A stretch of DNA of 64,000 nucleotides, taken from Branchiostoma floridae. Its lineage: Eukaryota; Chordata; Leptocardii; Amphioxiformes; Branchiostomatidae. The notes beneath the pieces are model-generated. The model did no database searches. It saw nothing but the letters and a program-made list of their open reading frames with translations, and had not been told where the DNA came from. The position numbers and the translations under genes were made by a program. This document shows positions 33,361 through 46,500 of the stretch, piece by piece; within the stretch, counting starts at the first letter, position 1; every line of letters starts with the position of its first letter. The DNA lies in contig NC_049988.1 in assembly GCF_000003815.2 (NCBI RefSeq), positions 15,265,016-15,329,015 on the forward strand. The letters run 5' to 3'.

Positions 33361-34546
33361 TAATTAGCATCAGTAAAAGCTTGCTGATATAGACAATCCC
33401 CCCAACTACCAAGCTTTACTCTTTCTGTAATGTGTACATCTATGCCACAGAAATTAGAATCCATAAATATGGGCAGTCAGGAGTGCATCAATTTTAAGAC
33501 ATTTGAAACACAGTTTCTTCCGCCAAAGACACAGACTATGGCAACTCTTCCCCTGTCCTCATTACAAATCTTGGTGGAAACTTCATGGTACAGCATTATG
33601 GTTACATTCTTTACTTTTATTTTGAAGAGATTTTAATGCCCAAAATGGATCATATCAAGACCTTAACATCAAATGTTACCATTTTAATTTACGTGGATAC
33701 TGAAATGCTTTTCAGGGACTACACTGTACCAAAGCTTTTTCAACCAATGGGAAAGATTCTGACAGGAGATGAGTAGAGACATGTCCACATTTCACCTTTT
33801 TCTTTCAAATTTCTACATCTACATTAAAGCTGCCATTTGTGTGACTATAGATGTGGACACAGATGTACAGCTCTTCAAATGGCTCATCGATGACATCTGT
33901 ATTTTTAAACTATTTAATCTTTAAAGGTTACAATGTGGATGATGTCCCACCAACATATTTGGTGAACTTCCTACTAAAAAAATAGCAGATAGTAGGACCT
34001 CAGTGCTGACTGTAACTATGTCTGCCTTTTTTATCAATCCTTTAAAACAAGGCTAATCTAAAATTTCAATCATTTCCTGAAGTTCACTGGCTGGAAACAT
34101 GGGTAAAGACAGTGAACTGTTAGAAGTTATGGTTCGTAAGTTACAAAATCAGTTATGATAAGGACAATTATCAACATAAATAACTTTCTAAGGGTTGGGG
34201 AAATGTCAAGTATGTTTAGTCAAGGATGTTACATCCTTGGCGTTATCATATCTTTGAAATGGAATCAAATTTCAAAAAACATGTGATTGATACTTCTAAG
34301 AAATGGCAAAACATAAGAACAAGTAACTCTACATGAAATAAATTCATATAGCAACAACTTTGCCTTGTCAAAAACAATCTAATTTTTTTTTTTCACGAAA
34401 TGAGACACTAAATTTTCACTGGCTTTCCATAGTTACAGTCTGCATTGTATTACAAATACAATGTACCATAAAAATGTTGTATAAGTTACAAAATATCATC
34501 ATCTGTACAAGTTGGCTGCTACATCTACTCCCACCACCCCCCGCTG

Positions 34547-37500
34547 CTACTTCTTGAGCTGATGCGCTATCCATTCTAGACCCTGGTACAACCTGGGGAG
34601 GGAGAGAGAAAGACGGAAGATCAGCAATCAACATCTTCATACCCTTGATCATGAATCAGCCAGATGGAGGACCAAATATGGTGATGACATGATCATTTTA
34701 CCACATTACTGTCATCAAACAATGAAAACCAGCCATCTTATGCCGCAAATCTAAAATTAATGTTCTATATTTCTTTTCTGTTGAAATGGACAGTACACAG
34801 AAATAGCAAAATTATGTTTGTCTTGGCGATTGGATAAGGATATCTGAAATGAAATCCAGTCTTGGATGCGGGTTGACCAACCTATATTCTTTATCTCAAT
34901 CTCTCACTACTGGCATCCACGTCAATTTTCTAAACCAGAACCATCAATATTCATGGTTAATGTCCTTTGGGCAGGGAAATCTAGTTCACATCTCCTCTAG
35001 GAGTCACTGACCCAGAAACATCAAAGACATTTTCTTCTTGTAGTCATAAATCCCAACAGGAGCCAAGTGACGTGATATTTTTATTCTATGCAGAAATAAA
35101 TTATGGAATTAAAAATCAAGAAGGAACTAGTTTGGTCAACTTTCTAAAATAGTTTGATTTTTAATGGATGCTCTTACAATATAATATCATCTGTCGTTTT
35201 TGGGGGGGAGCGGGTAAAGCTATCATTTAGGTTGATGGCAATTTATTCCAGTCCAATCAATACATGTTTTTTGTTTGTTTCAACCACTGCAATGATGTAC
35301 CATTTCTGCGAAAAGAATCGTAGCATTGAAAAATCTTGGAAGGTTCCACTACAGTACCATAACAAGCCAATAGGGGTACCAAAATCTAATCATTTCGAGG
35401 TCTCATCAGGAATACCTCCTCACATACCAAGTAACATTCCATTGAGGCATTCTTGACTTATCTTATTTACAAAACATTCACCAACCCAAACCATAATCAT
35501 CATAACCTTCTGGCAAAGGCAAGAAGTTCGTTAGGATGTTAGCCCTGCCTATTGTAAGCTCCTTGCAATTCAGCCCCTGGCTGCGATGAGAGAGTAGTCA
35601 GCCCACTCAATAACCAATAAGGCCCCCTTTCCACTAGACGGCGATCACAATGCGCTCTCACTGCGACCTAAACACGGATGTGTGTAACCTTTGCTTTCAC
35701 ACTGGGTTTATCATATGAAATGTAACAGTGTGACTGAGAAGACATTAAAACACACAAAGTGTAAAAAGATCCATTTCTTTTCTATACAATTCGTTGAAAA
35801 TATGTCAAAGTTTAGGTCGCAGAGAGAGCGCAGCAAGAGTGCTGTCCTAGTGGAAAGGGGTATAAGCAATGACTAACCCAGTACTCACCCTTCCCCTGTT
35901 AACGCACAGCAGGCCTGTATGTGCCAGCCGTGCCCTTTTATAGAAGTGAGGTTGAGTTGTTGGGAGATCTCCGCTGAAGACATGGAACCCTTCAAGTCCT
36001 GCTTGTTCGCAAAAATCAAGATGGCCGCCTGTCTTAGATCCTACAGTCAACAGAGGAGAACACAGAGGTCACGACATTGCATCAGACATTCCGGTAATAC
36101 TTTGGTCAAACAGGATTTTGTTTTAAATCCCGAGGCGTTTAACAAAACATGCCTGACATAGCTGCCATGGAGTCAATGTTTTGCAAGCAAAATACTAAAA
36201 CCTGAGTAAACAATGGTAACTTTGGCTTCCAAAAAAGCCATATGGCGGATATCCTAGTTGTATTCATAAAGTTAATGAACAATTGTTTCACATTGAAGGC
36301 TCAGGTCCTCTCCGAGCAAGGAAAGGTTTCATTCAAGTACAGTCAAACCTGCCCGAGCGACCACCTCTTCTCAGCGACCACCTGGCCATTTCAACCGCTT
36401 TTTCTCGGTCCCGATTTATTTTCCCATTGACGTAAGCATAAAGCGACCTTTTCTCAACGACCACCTGGCCAACGCGACCGCGACCGGCCCAACTTGGGAC
36501 CCATAACAACCGCATCATTTTCAAAATTGAGGTTTTCATCGATTTTTGATGATAACTAGCACGATTTTGTGCCGAAATCGGCCAGTTTGCGTTGGATTAT
36601 GGGGTTAAATTTACAGTTTACAGTGTGCGTGTTGTATTTGACATTAAAGACCTCGCTTCTTTGCGTGCGTGCAGTGTGCTTGCTATTTGCCATTAAGCAC
36701 AACGGAAACCATTTACACTTTGCATCGGGCATGTTTTGAGTCGATACTCTTCTCAGCGACCACCTGTCCAAATCGACCGTTTTTTTCTGGTCCCCCGGGT
36801 GGTCGTCTTGGGCAGGTTTGACTGTACTTGTATGTACTTGTAGTTGAAGTTGAAGTACTTGAAGTTGTCAGTGGCATACCTACCACACAAAGTATTGTAT
36901 ATGTTTGAGGTGGTTTTCTGTTTGTTGCTTTATATTTGCACTTCAAACCACTGCCAATATTTCCCATATTACAGTAAAACCCTTCATGGCAATTTCACCC
37001 GCAAAACCATTGTGAACACTTCCTGCCATGAAATTAGATCCCCGCTAACATACCCCATTTTACAGTAGCAAGATGTGCACAATGCAATTCTGTCATTTGT
37101 TTATGATGAATATACTTGGATGTCCCCATCATTCTTTTACAAATATATGCATGATAGGCCTTACATTCCAATAATATCACACTGCTTTGCAACAAATATA
37201 CCCTTTATTATCAAGGTTAAGTTTACCGCAATGTTCACCTTCGGGTATGCTTTTGTCAACTTTGACTTTTCGAGTACAAGTTGCTTGGATACCAATGCTC
37301 AAGCACACTGGTATATCCTTGTAGAGCTTTTTTTGCCGGGGGCTTAAATCTATAGGTGTGTGTTATACTCAATCTGAACTAAAATAGCAACTGGAGTATT
37401 TGGAGTGGGTTGTGAAGGATGCGTGCCACACAGTGGGTAAGGACTCTCCAGGTGGGAGCAAAGTCCGTTTGGGATCAACAGGGATTCTACCGTGAGGAAA

Positions 37501-40500
37501 AGATCAATTGTGGTATATTTGGTAGCGTACAATACAATACAAAACAACTGGGTTGTGATCTGTAGATTTTCAGCAACATTTTGCAAGCTTTGTGATACTA
37601 TACTTGTAAGACTGCAGAATTCTTATATTTTTTTGTATCCTGAAGTAAGTATCCTTTGATTCCTTTCACACCACTCTATCATCGAGTCTATGCTAATTAA
37701 TACACAATCTCACGGTATTTCTGTGTTTTACTGTCTGATAAATCATACTTTTACATCATTTTACATATTTTCAATGCAACTTTGGTCACTGTATCTTCAG
37801 TTAGCAATTTGCATATCTTCAACTACCCTAAAGACTCTCAAGGATGGAGCAAAGTCCCTGTGGAATCAATAAGGATTTTGCTGTGAGGAAAAGATCAATT
37901 GTGGCATATTTGGTTCCACTCGCATTGCAAGGCCTGGAAAAGGGAAATCCTGTGTTTCCAGTTATTCGACCGACTCTTGTCTTTTCCAGATGATCGCTGG
38001 CAAAAAAAATTTAATATTAGACCTAATGATGTAAAATGTTTACTTGTACAATCTAAACATCTCGCACTCACCCACTCACAATCATCTATGTTGCTGAAAA
38101 TAACTGTGTCCTAATGATTCTCTGCAGAATTTTTACAATATGTTTCATTAAAACTTTATTATCTAAAAATAAAATAGAATAAACCATGCTCACCTCGTGT
38201 GCTAACATCTTGTGCAGCTCTTCTTTTGAAATGGGTAATCTTTCTCTATCTGTACTGTCGATGACTAGAATCAAAAACTGTTCAGGACAGGAGAGAAAAA
38301 AACACATACATTAGATAATACTATCTATGGAATGGAACAAAAACTTCATATCACTCTTTGAGACATACTATTCCAATGTTTGGAACATAGACAGCAGCTA
38401 GTTGTACTGTACATGCATTTAATTATGTAATTAAGCAAAACCAAAATAAAAAATAAAAAAATATCTGAAAGGTAAGTGAAAACTCAAAACAAAAAGTTTT
38501 ACCCTCTATCTCTTACCCTCTCCTTGTATTATTATCACTATTAGTATTATTCTGAAAGAGTTGCTCATTTTACACTACCTTCATAATTTTTCACATTAAT
38601 TGTTTTTTTAAACAGAACTTCAACAATCCTTATAAAAGATAAAAGAATTGTGATAAAAATTCAGTTCAAAAGATTATGCCAAAAAAGTGTTACGTAAACT
38701 GTTAGGTTTTGTTCTTTGATCCCCACATATTTGTGGGCAACAATGGTTACAGAATATATTTGTATAGTACATGATCTTTGAACCTTCTCTTTATATAAAG
38801 TGACTCATTAAAATTTAATGTAACAGAAGTGGAACTTTACACTTCACCCGAATACTATCCACTAGAGGCTGCAACTGCCAAGTGACCAAAAATTTGACAC
38901 TTCACTCAACAAATTTCATTTATGTATAAAAAAAACAGTTTTTCACATGTCACATGTTCTGTTATCTTTTGAATTATATCTACTTGGCAATTGCAATTGT
39001 GACCACTGCGCTAAATGAGGACCAAATACTAGTATGTATTTTGCTAGTATTTACTTATGGAATAATGTCTGATCAAATATGAAAAATATTCATACATGTG
39101 TCACCCTCCAAACTGACCAAAAATCTTGTGGTATCCTTCGATTAGAATGCCAACATTTTACCATACATTTTCAAAATCTCCTCACTGTAGAAGGCCCAAG
39201 AGCCCTCTCCATACAACCCCCCCAATTGGTCACTTAGCTTCTTCGCCATAATTTTTTTACCATTACACTAAAATACACTGTGAGTTGCTCCTTACCTGTG
39301 CATTAGTATAGTATGTGTTCCAGGATGCTCTGAGAGACTCCTGACCCCCGATGTCCCACATGACAAAGTGGATGTTTTTCCAGATGATTTCCTCCACATT
39401 ACTGCCGATGGTTGGAGAGGTGTGCACCACTTCATTCATTAGACTGGACGATAAGAAACAAAATCAATTGTAACTGAACACATCTTGCATCAAAGTTTCA
39501 AACATATTATATTTTATCTGTTGCTAAAATACAATTTTCAGACTAACTTAAAGTAACTAGCACCTTCTACACAGTAGTCCAGTAGTTTTTGTAATGCTGC
39601 ATGTTGACAAATATTGAAAGAATCAACCATCACAAATTTACATACATGTACAGTTTAAAAACACTTCAACATTTTTTGTGCTTTTTCTCTAATTTCAAAA
39701 GCAATTTTTAAACACAGGGAAATCAAGAATAAGTATAAGATATAGATATACTTTTTTGAAGATGTGCTTTTGGGCATATCTTATTACCTGGATATCAAAT
39801 CTTCATTGACGTATCAAGAATAAGTACATGTAGAGAACCACGTGCACTAAAAAATTAAGTATGCACAATAGTCAACAGTAGTACATGTGTACTTACAATT
39901 GATATAATATCGTTGTCTTGCCAGCATTGTCTAGTCCTGTTATGATCACCTTGTGTTCTGCAATACAAGAAAAATAACAGACATTCAACTTTCACCTCAA
40001 ACCATTGTGACAACATCATAAATGTTATAACAAACTGTCTTGCTGATAACCCCTTTCCACTAGAACGGCGCTCTTGCCATGCTCTCTCTGCAACCTAAAA
40101 TTTGACAGATCGCTCAACGAACTGTACAGAAAAGAAACGAATCTCTTCACACTTTGTGTGTTTTGTTAACTTCTCAGTCACTGTGAGAGCGCAGCACAAT
40201 CGCTGTCTAGTGGGGAGGGGGCCTTAGGTACACTGCTTTGTTAGTTTTGATAGATGATTATAAACCTAGTAGTAGTTCCAAGGGAATACCGAGATCTGGA
40301 AAGATGCCATGTGTGAAGTGTATGTTATAGATTTTGTGGGGGCAACAACCTCCCATGAATGCATTGTATCATTATTCATAGAGAAAACACCTTTGTAAAT
40401 TAGAAAACACAATGAAATTTGAATCACAGAGTATGTTTTTAACGACATTTATATGCATAGTGCAAGTAACCTGAATATTTTCCTTTGAAAAAGTAGTGGT

Positions 40501-43500
40501 GGTTGGTGATACATGTACTGTTATTTTCAGTGTAATGGAATTGAAAAATTTGCAATGGCTATTACAGTAATAGCTTCCTGATAAAGTGAATTTGATACCA
40601 TAAAGGATGTTACATTCTTTGGGTTTATTTGGTGTTGGTAAATCTATACACAATGTGAATATAGATAAGATCATATCTTAAAATACTTTCATGCAATATG
40701 ATGCATACATTTTTCACATAACTGAAAACACCTTGACACAAAGTCATGACCCTGAAGATTTCTTACAACATGAGTCACAATGTCACCAATGTCATTAGAG
40801 AAAGATAAGAATGACATTGGTGGTAAGAAATATCACTTTACTAGTATGTCATGCAGCAAAATCTGCCAAGGTCAGGTATCAGGGCTTGAAATACCACCTG
40901 CATATGCAGGTTAGTGCATGTAAAATTGGAGCTGTGCAGGTATTTCTGGTGTCTATGTGCACCTAACCTGTACTGGTCCATGTACTGGGTACATAAATGT
41001 CCTATTAAAGGGGCATTCCACTCCAGAAGCGGGTATCATAATTCATCAGAGAATAAATTGTTATGCTTGAATCAAGTTTGTTTTGTCAAATGTACCATGA
41101 GTTGAAGCCTGAACGCAGGGCGTGCATTATAGCGATCGACTTCTTGAATTCCCCGCTGGTCCCTTACCAACAATCCCAGAATTCAATGCGCATGGCGTGT
41201 TACGGACGGGCTGGATCGACGAAGCCGCCAAGGACTCTTCCAGTTGAAAAGGTTGGTACTGGCATAAATTTCGATGTTAGATGCTCAGGATTGCTTTTTT
41301 GGCTAGACTAAATATGTGTGCACAACCTCTATCAGAACTGGTAGGCAAACGCGTTCCAATCATTATTTGCGGGCCATTCTGTAGCGATCTGCCAATATGT
41401 AGATAGTCATTTTTAGATAGCAGAATGGTCCGTAAAAAGTTGCCAAATTTCTTTATTCCGAGGTACGCTGAGCATCAGACTTTTTGTGTACCTTCCTAAA
41501 TGTCCGATAGTAATTTTACCGTTTTCGGTTTGCTCTCACTCACTCAGCGTACCGAGATATTGGGCCCGAAACTGACCATGAAAGTAGCGTGTTTACTGTT
41601 AGCGGCATCATTTTTAGCCTCCACCAGGCCTTGCTACGGGGGTGCGTGGATCGTACAATTCGGAAAAAAAATCGGGAATTGGCCAAGGGAGTCAGTCCAC
41701 GATTAGATTCACATTTCCCCTCCACGGCCGACCAACCTCTCTGGTAGCAAACCCCTGCCTTTGGCAAATTATTCTCCTTATGAAACCTGCGTGGTCAGTC
41801 TGGTATTGAGGCTATCCATTTTTTGTTTTGACATACGTCACATGCACGTGTATGGCGACAAGCGACTACTTTCAGCTCTCACTACAGTGCTAAAATCTCT
41901 GCATCCCGGAAAGCTAAGGTCTTCAAACGTTTTGTGTACATTCCTTAACTGTTTGATAGTAACACGACTGCTTTCGTTAAATTTGTAGTTATACCGTTTA
42001 CGAGAAAATGGGCCTGAAATTGACCTTGCATTCAGAGTGTTTTCGGCTAGCGACGCCGTTTTTTGTTGACATGTGATGACCTAGTTTACTACAGTGCAAA
42101 TATCTCTGCATCCTGAAAAGCTAAGGTCTTCAAACTTTTTGTGTGCATTCCTAAATGTTTGATAGTGACTCGACTACTTTTGTTAAGCTCGTAGTTATAC
42201 CGTTTACGAGAAATCGGGCCCCAAAATCGGCCTTGCATTCAGAAGTGTTCGCGGCCACGCCATTTTTGTTGACATACGATTACCAAAATTTTACATTGTA
42301 TTCAAGTGCTAACATCTCTGTATCCCCAAAAACTACGGTCTTCAAACTTTTTGTGTACATTCCAAAATGTCTGGTAGTCACTCGACTGCCTGTAGTTGTA
42401 CAATTTACAAGAAATTGTTCCCAAGGTTGGCTAAGATAGCAGAAACCACCGGAAGTGCAGGATTTGCAGAATTCCATAGCATGCAATAATGTCATAGTAC
42501 TCATAGAGTTCCATGTCTTTAAAATTATGCATGAACTGGTGCATAACTGCCACTTATGTTTTTGTTTGATAGAAAAGAGAAGGACGTGGTCGAGGAAAAG
42601 CCCAAGTCAAAAGGTAATTAATTTTTAATTTCATTACCGGTACTAGTAGAAAAGTGTCCTCATGTGCCTACTTACATGTATGTATATTTATTTCTTAAAA
42701 TGACAACACTGGATTTGTCAAGGGACATGATATGTTTGGTAAGATTACTTGTTCTGGTAAAAAAGATTGACAGAAGTGTATGATTTGGGCTAATGGACTA
42801 GGCACTGGTATACCTCAAAGTCAAACCAAAATATTTATTGCACTAACAGATTTTGTAGTGCATGCAAAATCTAATCATTATCATGACAAGCTTATAATTG
42901 CTTCTTTCCTGGGAGTGACTCTGAAATTAATATAAGAAATGTTCTCTGTTTTGGCATGTAAAAGAATATGTGGCTACTATACTGTATAGTAGCTAGTGTT
43001 AATCTATATTTAAAACCTTTCAAATATCCGATTTACGAATTATAGTCAGTACAGTACTAATATATATTGGTGCAGAAATGTGCTAAGCACTGTTATAAGT
43101 GATATATTCTTTTGTAGGCAGCCCAGAAGCCATTCTTGCTTGCTTGCATGCTTGATGGATGTTATATTCAGAAAAGCCATCTTGGAGTTGGGTGATGTTG
43201 TAATACTAAGATCATACTAATAGTTCATGTATGGTCGATTTCAGCAAAAGGTTGACATGGAAGAGTCAGTTTTTGCATGGAAAGGGAGATGGAGTTTGTA
43301 AATTTCAGCCTCTCTTGTTATTCATGATTGTCATTTTTAACATAGATGCAAATGTGGCCTAGTATTATTTTGTCATCAATGAATATCTTAATCACAAGAA
43401 CATTGTTGACTTCAGAATATATTCTTTGCAGATGACCTAAGGCAGCGGTTGGACTACAGTAAGAGGCTAGGAGACTATGTGGTCAAAAACATCTATGAGA

Positions 43501-46500
43501 AGAATCAGGACTACACTTTCAAAAAGAAAGGTGTTGAAGGCTGTCATACACAGGCGTCGGGAGTTTTGTGGTGGCTAGGTGCTCCAAAAGCCTGACTTTC
43601 CAGGCCAGACAATAAAACTGCAATTGCACAGTACCGTTCAAGGTTTACAGGCTAGTAAACAAGTCTTGTTTGGAACTCTACTGTTTTCATGGTCATGTTT
43701 TCTCATTTTTGTTATGTTTTTTATAGCATACATGCTTTATATGACAAAACTACATGTAGTTTCTGTTTTGAACGTTTCAAAACTGCTGCTGCTATTTCTC
43801 TTAGACACAAGAAATGTGAAAATATAAATATTAATTCATGAACATGCAACTTGAACATGTTGGCAGTAGCCCATATACTTCAGGTTAAATCCAGCAGGTA
43901 GATCCTGATATACTGATTTTATATGACAGGCTATATTATTATGTATTATGTATTATGTTAATAAGGACAAGTTCCCATTGTATATCCAGTGGATCATTTT
44001 ATTCATAAATATCCTGCCTACGTATGTCAGAAACAAATGCTGTTTTACAACAATATATGTGTGTCCACCAAAGTTGTCCCTGCCTATTTTTGAAAATTAC
44101 ACAGAAATGTAATTGTATATTGATATAATATACATGTCTTTCTTGCTGTATATCTAGTTCAAAGGAATATGAAAATAAGGATACTTAATATGTTCAAGGT
44201 TTCTATTTGGCCTGTTGTTTAAAGCATGGATAGGTAGATAAATTTATACAGGTGAGGTAGATAGATGTCCGCATTTGGTTGAATGCACCTGTTATAGTGC
44301 AAATAATGTGGAAACTGTGTAACACTGTTATCAAGATTGTTTTATTTTAGCAGTAAAGCCTCACCCTAATTCTAATTCTAACCCCAAGCTTAACAAGAAT
44401 GGATAACCCTAACAGTAAAAAGTTAGTAGAATACAGATTTATAGATCACTCTCTGGTTTAACGTCAGATCAATTTAGCAATTGAACATGTGGTGGCGAAA
44501 TAACAGGAAAATGTCCTAATTAGTCTCATCTTTAGAGGGATAGGTCTGTCTTATTTTGGTGACTGCACAGGCTGGAACCATGCACCGCACTGATCTCCCA
44601 AGATGATTCTTGTGGATCCAGCATGTAAACTGTCTGTACGCTGACAGTTGTAAGATTCTGGGAGAAACAAAAATGCATGTAAATTGTAATGTTATATTTT
44701 TTTTGTATTAAAAGATTGCAACAAGTACACTGCTTGCCATTTTGTTTCAATCTGGTTATTTTCAGATCTTGGTATTGCCCTAACAGCCCCCCTACAAACA
44801 TTTCCAACTTTTCACACTAAATTGGTGGCACAAGTTATCACCAAACTGTCCATTTCTTCACACAAAAAGTACCGGAAACGAGATTTAAAAACTTTTAGGT
44901 GCACAACATATCAGGTAATATACTGTAGTGAAAAAAGGTTCCTGAAAAATTTTAGTATGATTCATACTTACTAAGTTCAGAATGGTGCAGGTAAAATTTG
45001 TCTGGTGCAGGTAATTTTCAATGTTACCTGCACCAGTGCAGGTATCCAAAAAAACAGTATTTCGAGTCCTGCTACTAGATTTATATACAGGTCACAAATT
45101 CGACCACATGTGGCTATGTTTCCGTAAGCTCACCATCGTGCGACCCCACACACAGATCGTGCAAAATAAATGGAACAGAAACACAAAATCTACATTTACC
45201 TATACAAGTGCAGTTTTCAGTGCAGACCTCATGAGACGGGATGGGATTCCTCGTGTAGCTTAACGCATTTCAGCTGGCTACGGCCGCTCCCGACACCCAT
45301 ACCGCCGCGATTGGGGTTGCTGTGGTCCACGGGATCTGTCAGCTCACGAAGGTCGTGGCAACACATACACTCACAGTCACACACTGTAGGCTGCAGTTGT
45401 AGTCATCGCATCTGCACCATATGCTTCTTGGCGCTAGCATGCATGCAACCCTCCGTCTCGTAATCCCGGCCGTCCCATGCCACCCCTGGTTGCGTGGCGG
45501 TCCCAGCAAAGGCTTCTGCAGGCTGATTGTTCTCATCGCTACTCTCCGACTCTCCAGAATCACGTTCAGGCTCATATGTGTATGATAATGTAGTCTGGGT
45601 CGAACTAGTCTGAGCCACGGCCGCCTGAGTCCGCCATGACACTTTGTCGTCTGCTTCGTGTTTTGATCTGTGCGGATGCCCATATTTGGAAAACCCGTGA
45701 CGTCTGGTCAAAGCCGAGAATTGGAAGCGGTCCCGTATGGGGGTTCATAGGTTTAGAACAGTGTTTGGTCGAAAAGTCAGTCGTGGTGATTTAGTCAAAA
45801 GTCGGGTGCATTTGTATTCCGAAGAGTGTAATATATATGGGAAAAATACCCGTTTCATGAGTGGAATCCCCCTTTAATTATTATGTTGCTGTATATGGAT
45901 TGTTACTAGCTGCATTGACTGTTACTTATATATGTTACCATACCATAAAGTACAAAAGAAAAAGAATAGCAATGGTTCCTGAACAATTTTAGTATGATCC
46001 ATCTTTCCAAAAATTTAGAGTGGTGCAGGTGAAATTTGTCTGGTGCAGGTAATTTTCAATGTTACCTGCACCTGTGTAGGTATGCAGAAAAACAGTATTT
46101 TGAGCCCTGATAGTGAAAGTAACATGAATATTTTCCATTATAAAGCAATAAATGTGTGTGTTGCATGAAAATTATCTGTAAAAAAAAGTAGGGGTGGTTG
46201 GTGTTGGTGTTTGCTGTTGTTCCATCTATGCACAATGATCTTATTCTATGACAATAGATAAATCATATCTTAACATGATACATTCTTAGAGAAAGATAAG
46301 AATGACATTGGCGGTAAGAAATATCAATTTAGATTATTCATGCAGCAAAATCTGCCAAGGACAGGTATGGTACAACCCTCCCAAACTAATTAGCCTATAA
46401 TATTGCAACTGTCTGGGTCGATTCTTACACTTCAGTTGTACTGGGATGATTGGCTCCCCTTGGGACATCGTTAAAGAGTATCGTTTCTTAGGACGATGAC

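Larger units (their letters stand above)
30675..34546. other. 3' region between SNRNP25 and ARL5 (convergent)
   Basis: This AT-rich stretch lies between two convergent genes, probably including both 3' UTRs. I see no coding sequence. It holds two MITEs (31926-32079, 32332-32544) and an old repeat (about 33170-33360) shared with the split copy at 21255-21334 / 21790-21815. Confidence 0.5.
41009..45873. mobile_element. Kolobok-like element, 4.87 kb, TTAA target duplication
   Basis: TTAA lies at 41005-41008 and 45874-45877. The termini AGGGGCATTCCACTCCAGAA and the inverse of the right end, AGGGGGATTCCACTCATGAA, continue to CGGGTAT with four mismatches in 27. A TTAA duplication plus AGGG ends fits the Kolobok superfamily (piggyBac also uses TTAA but normally begins CCC). 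The interior holds a ~210-bp tandem repeat (41470-42430), a fragment of the CAGGG MITE (44935-45071), two unidentified plus-strand exons (42573-43595) and a 102-codon minus-strand open frame (45403-45711). No complete transposase is recognisable. Confidence 0.8.
40880..46109. mobile_element. CAGGG MITE split by a 4.9-kb insertion
   Basis: The left part 40880-41008 (CAGGGCTTGAAATACCACCT onward) and right part 45874-46109 (to GTATTTTGAGCCCTG) together make one full copy of the 18908-19249 family. They are interrupted in the middle by the TTAA-flanked element 41009-45873. The expected 5-bp duplication is not intact at the ends, which abut the flanking direct repeats. Confidence 0.85.
40457..46368. 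repeat. Direct duplication flanking the nested transposon
   Basis: Segment 40457-40879 and segment 46110-46368 are diverged direct copies. Both start ATAGTG(C/A)AAGTAAC(C/A)TGAAT and both end GCAAAATCTGCCAAGG(T/A)CAGGTAT. The second copy starts exactly at the right end of the CAGGG element and the first ends exactly at its left end, so the element lies at the duplication junction. The second copy has lost about 160 bp. Confidence 0.7.

Noticed and set aside
44532-44807. 91-codon minus-strand open frame inside the TTAA element
   Set aside because: It is AT-rich, with no transposase motif and no splice support.
41009-45873. piggyBac assignment for the TTAA element
   Set aside because: TTAA fits, but the ends are AGGGG and not the CCC start usual for piggyBac, so Kolobok-like is the better label.
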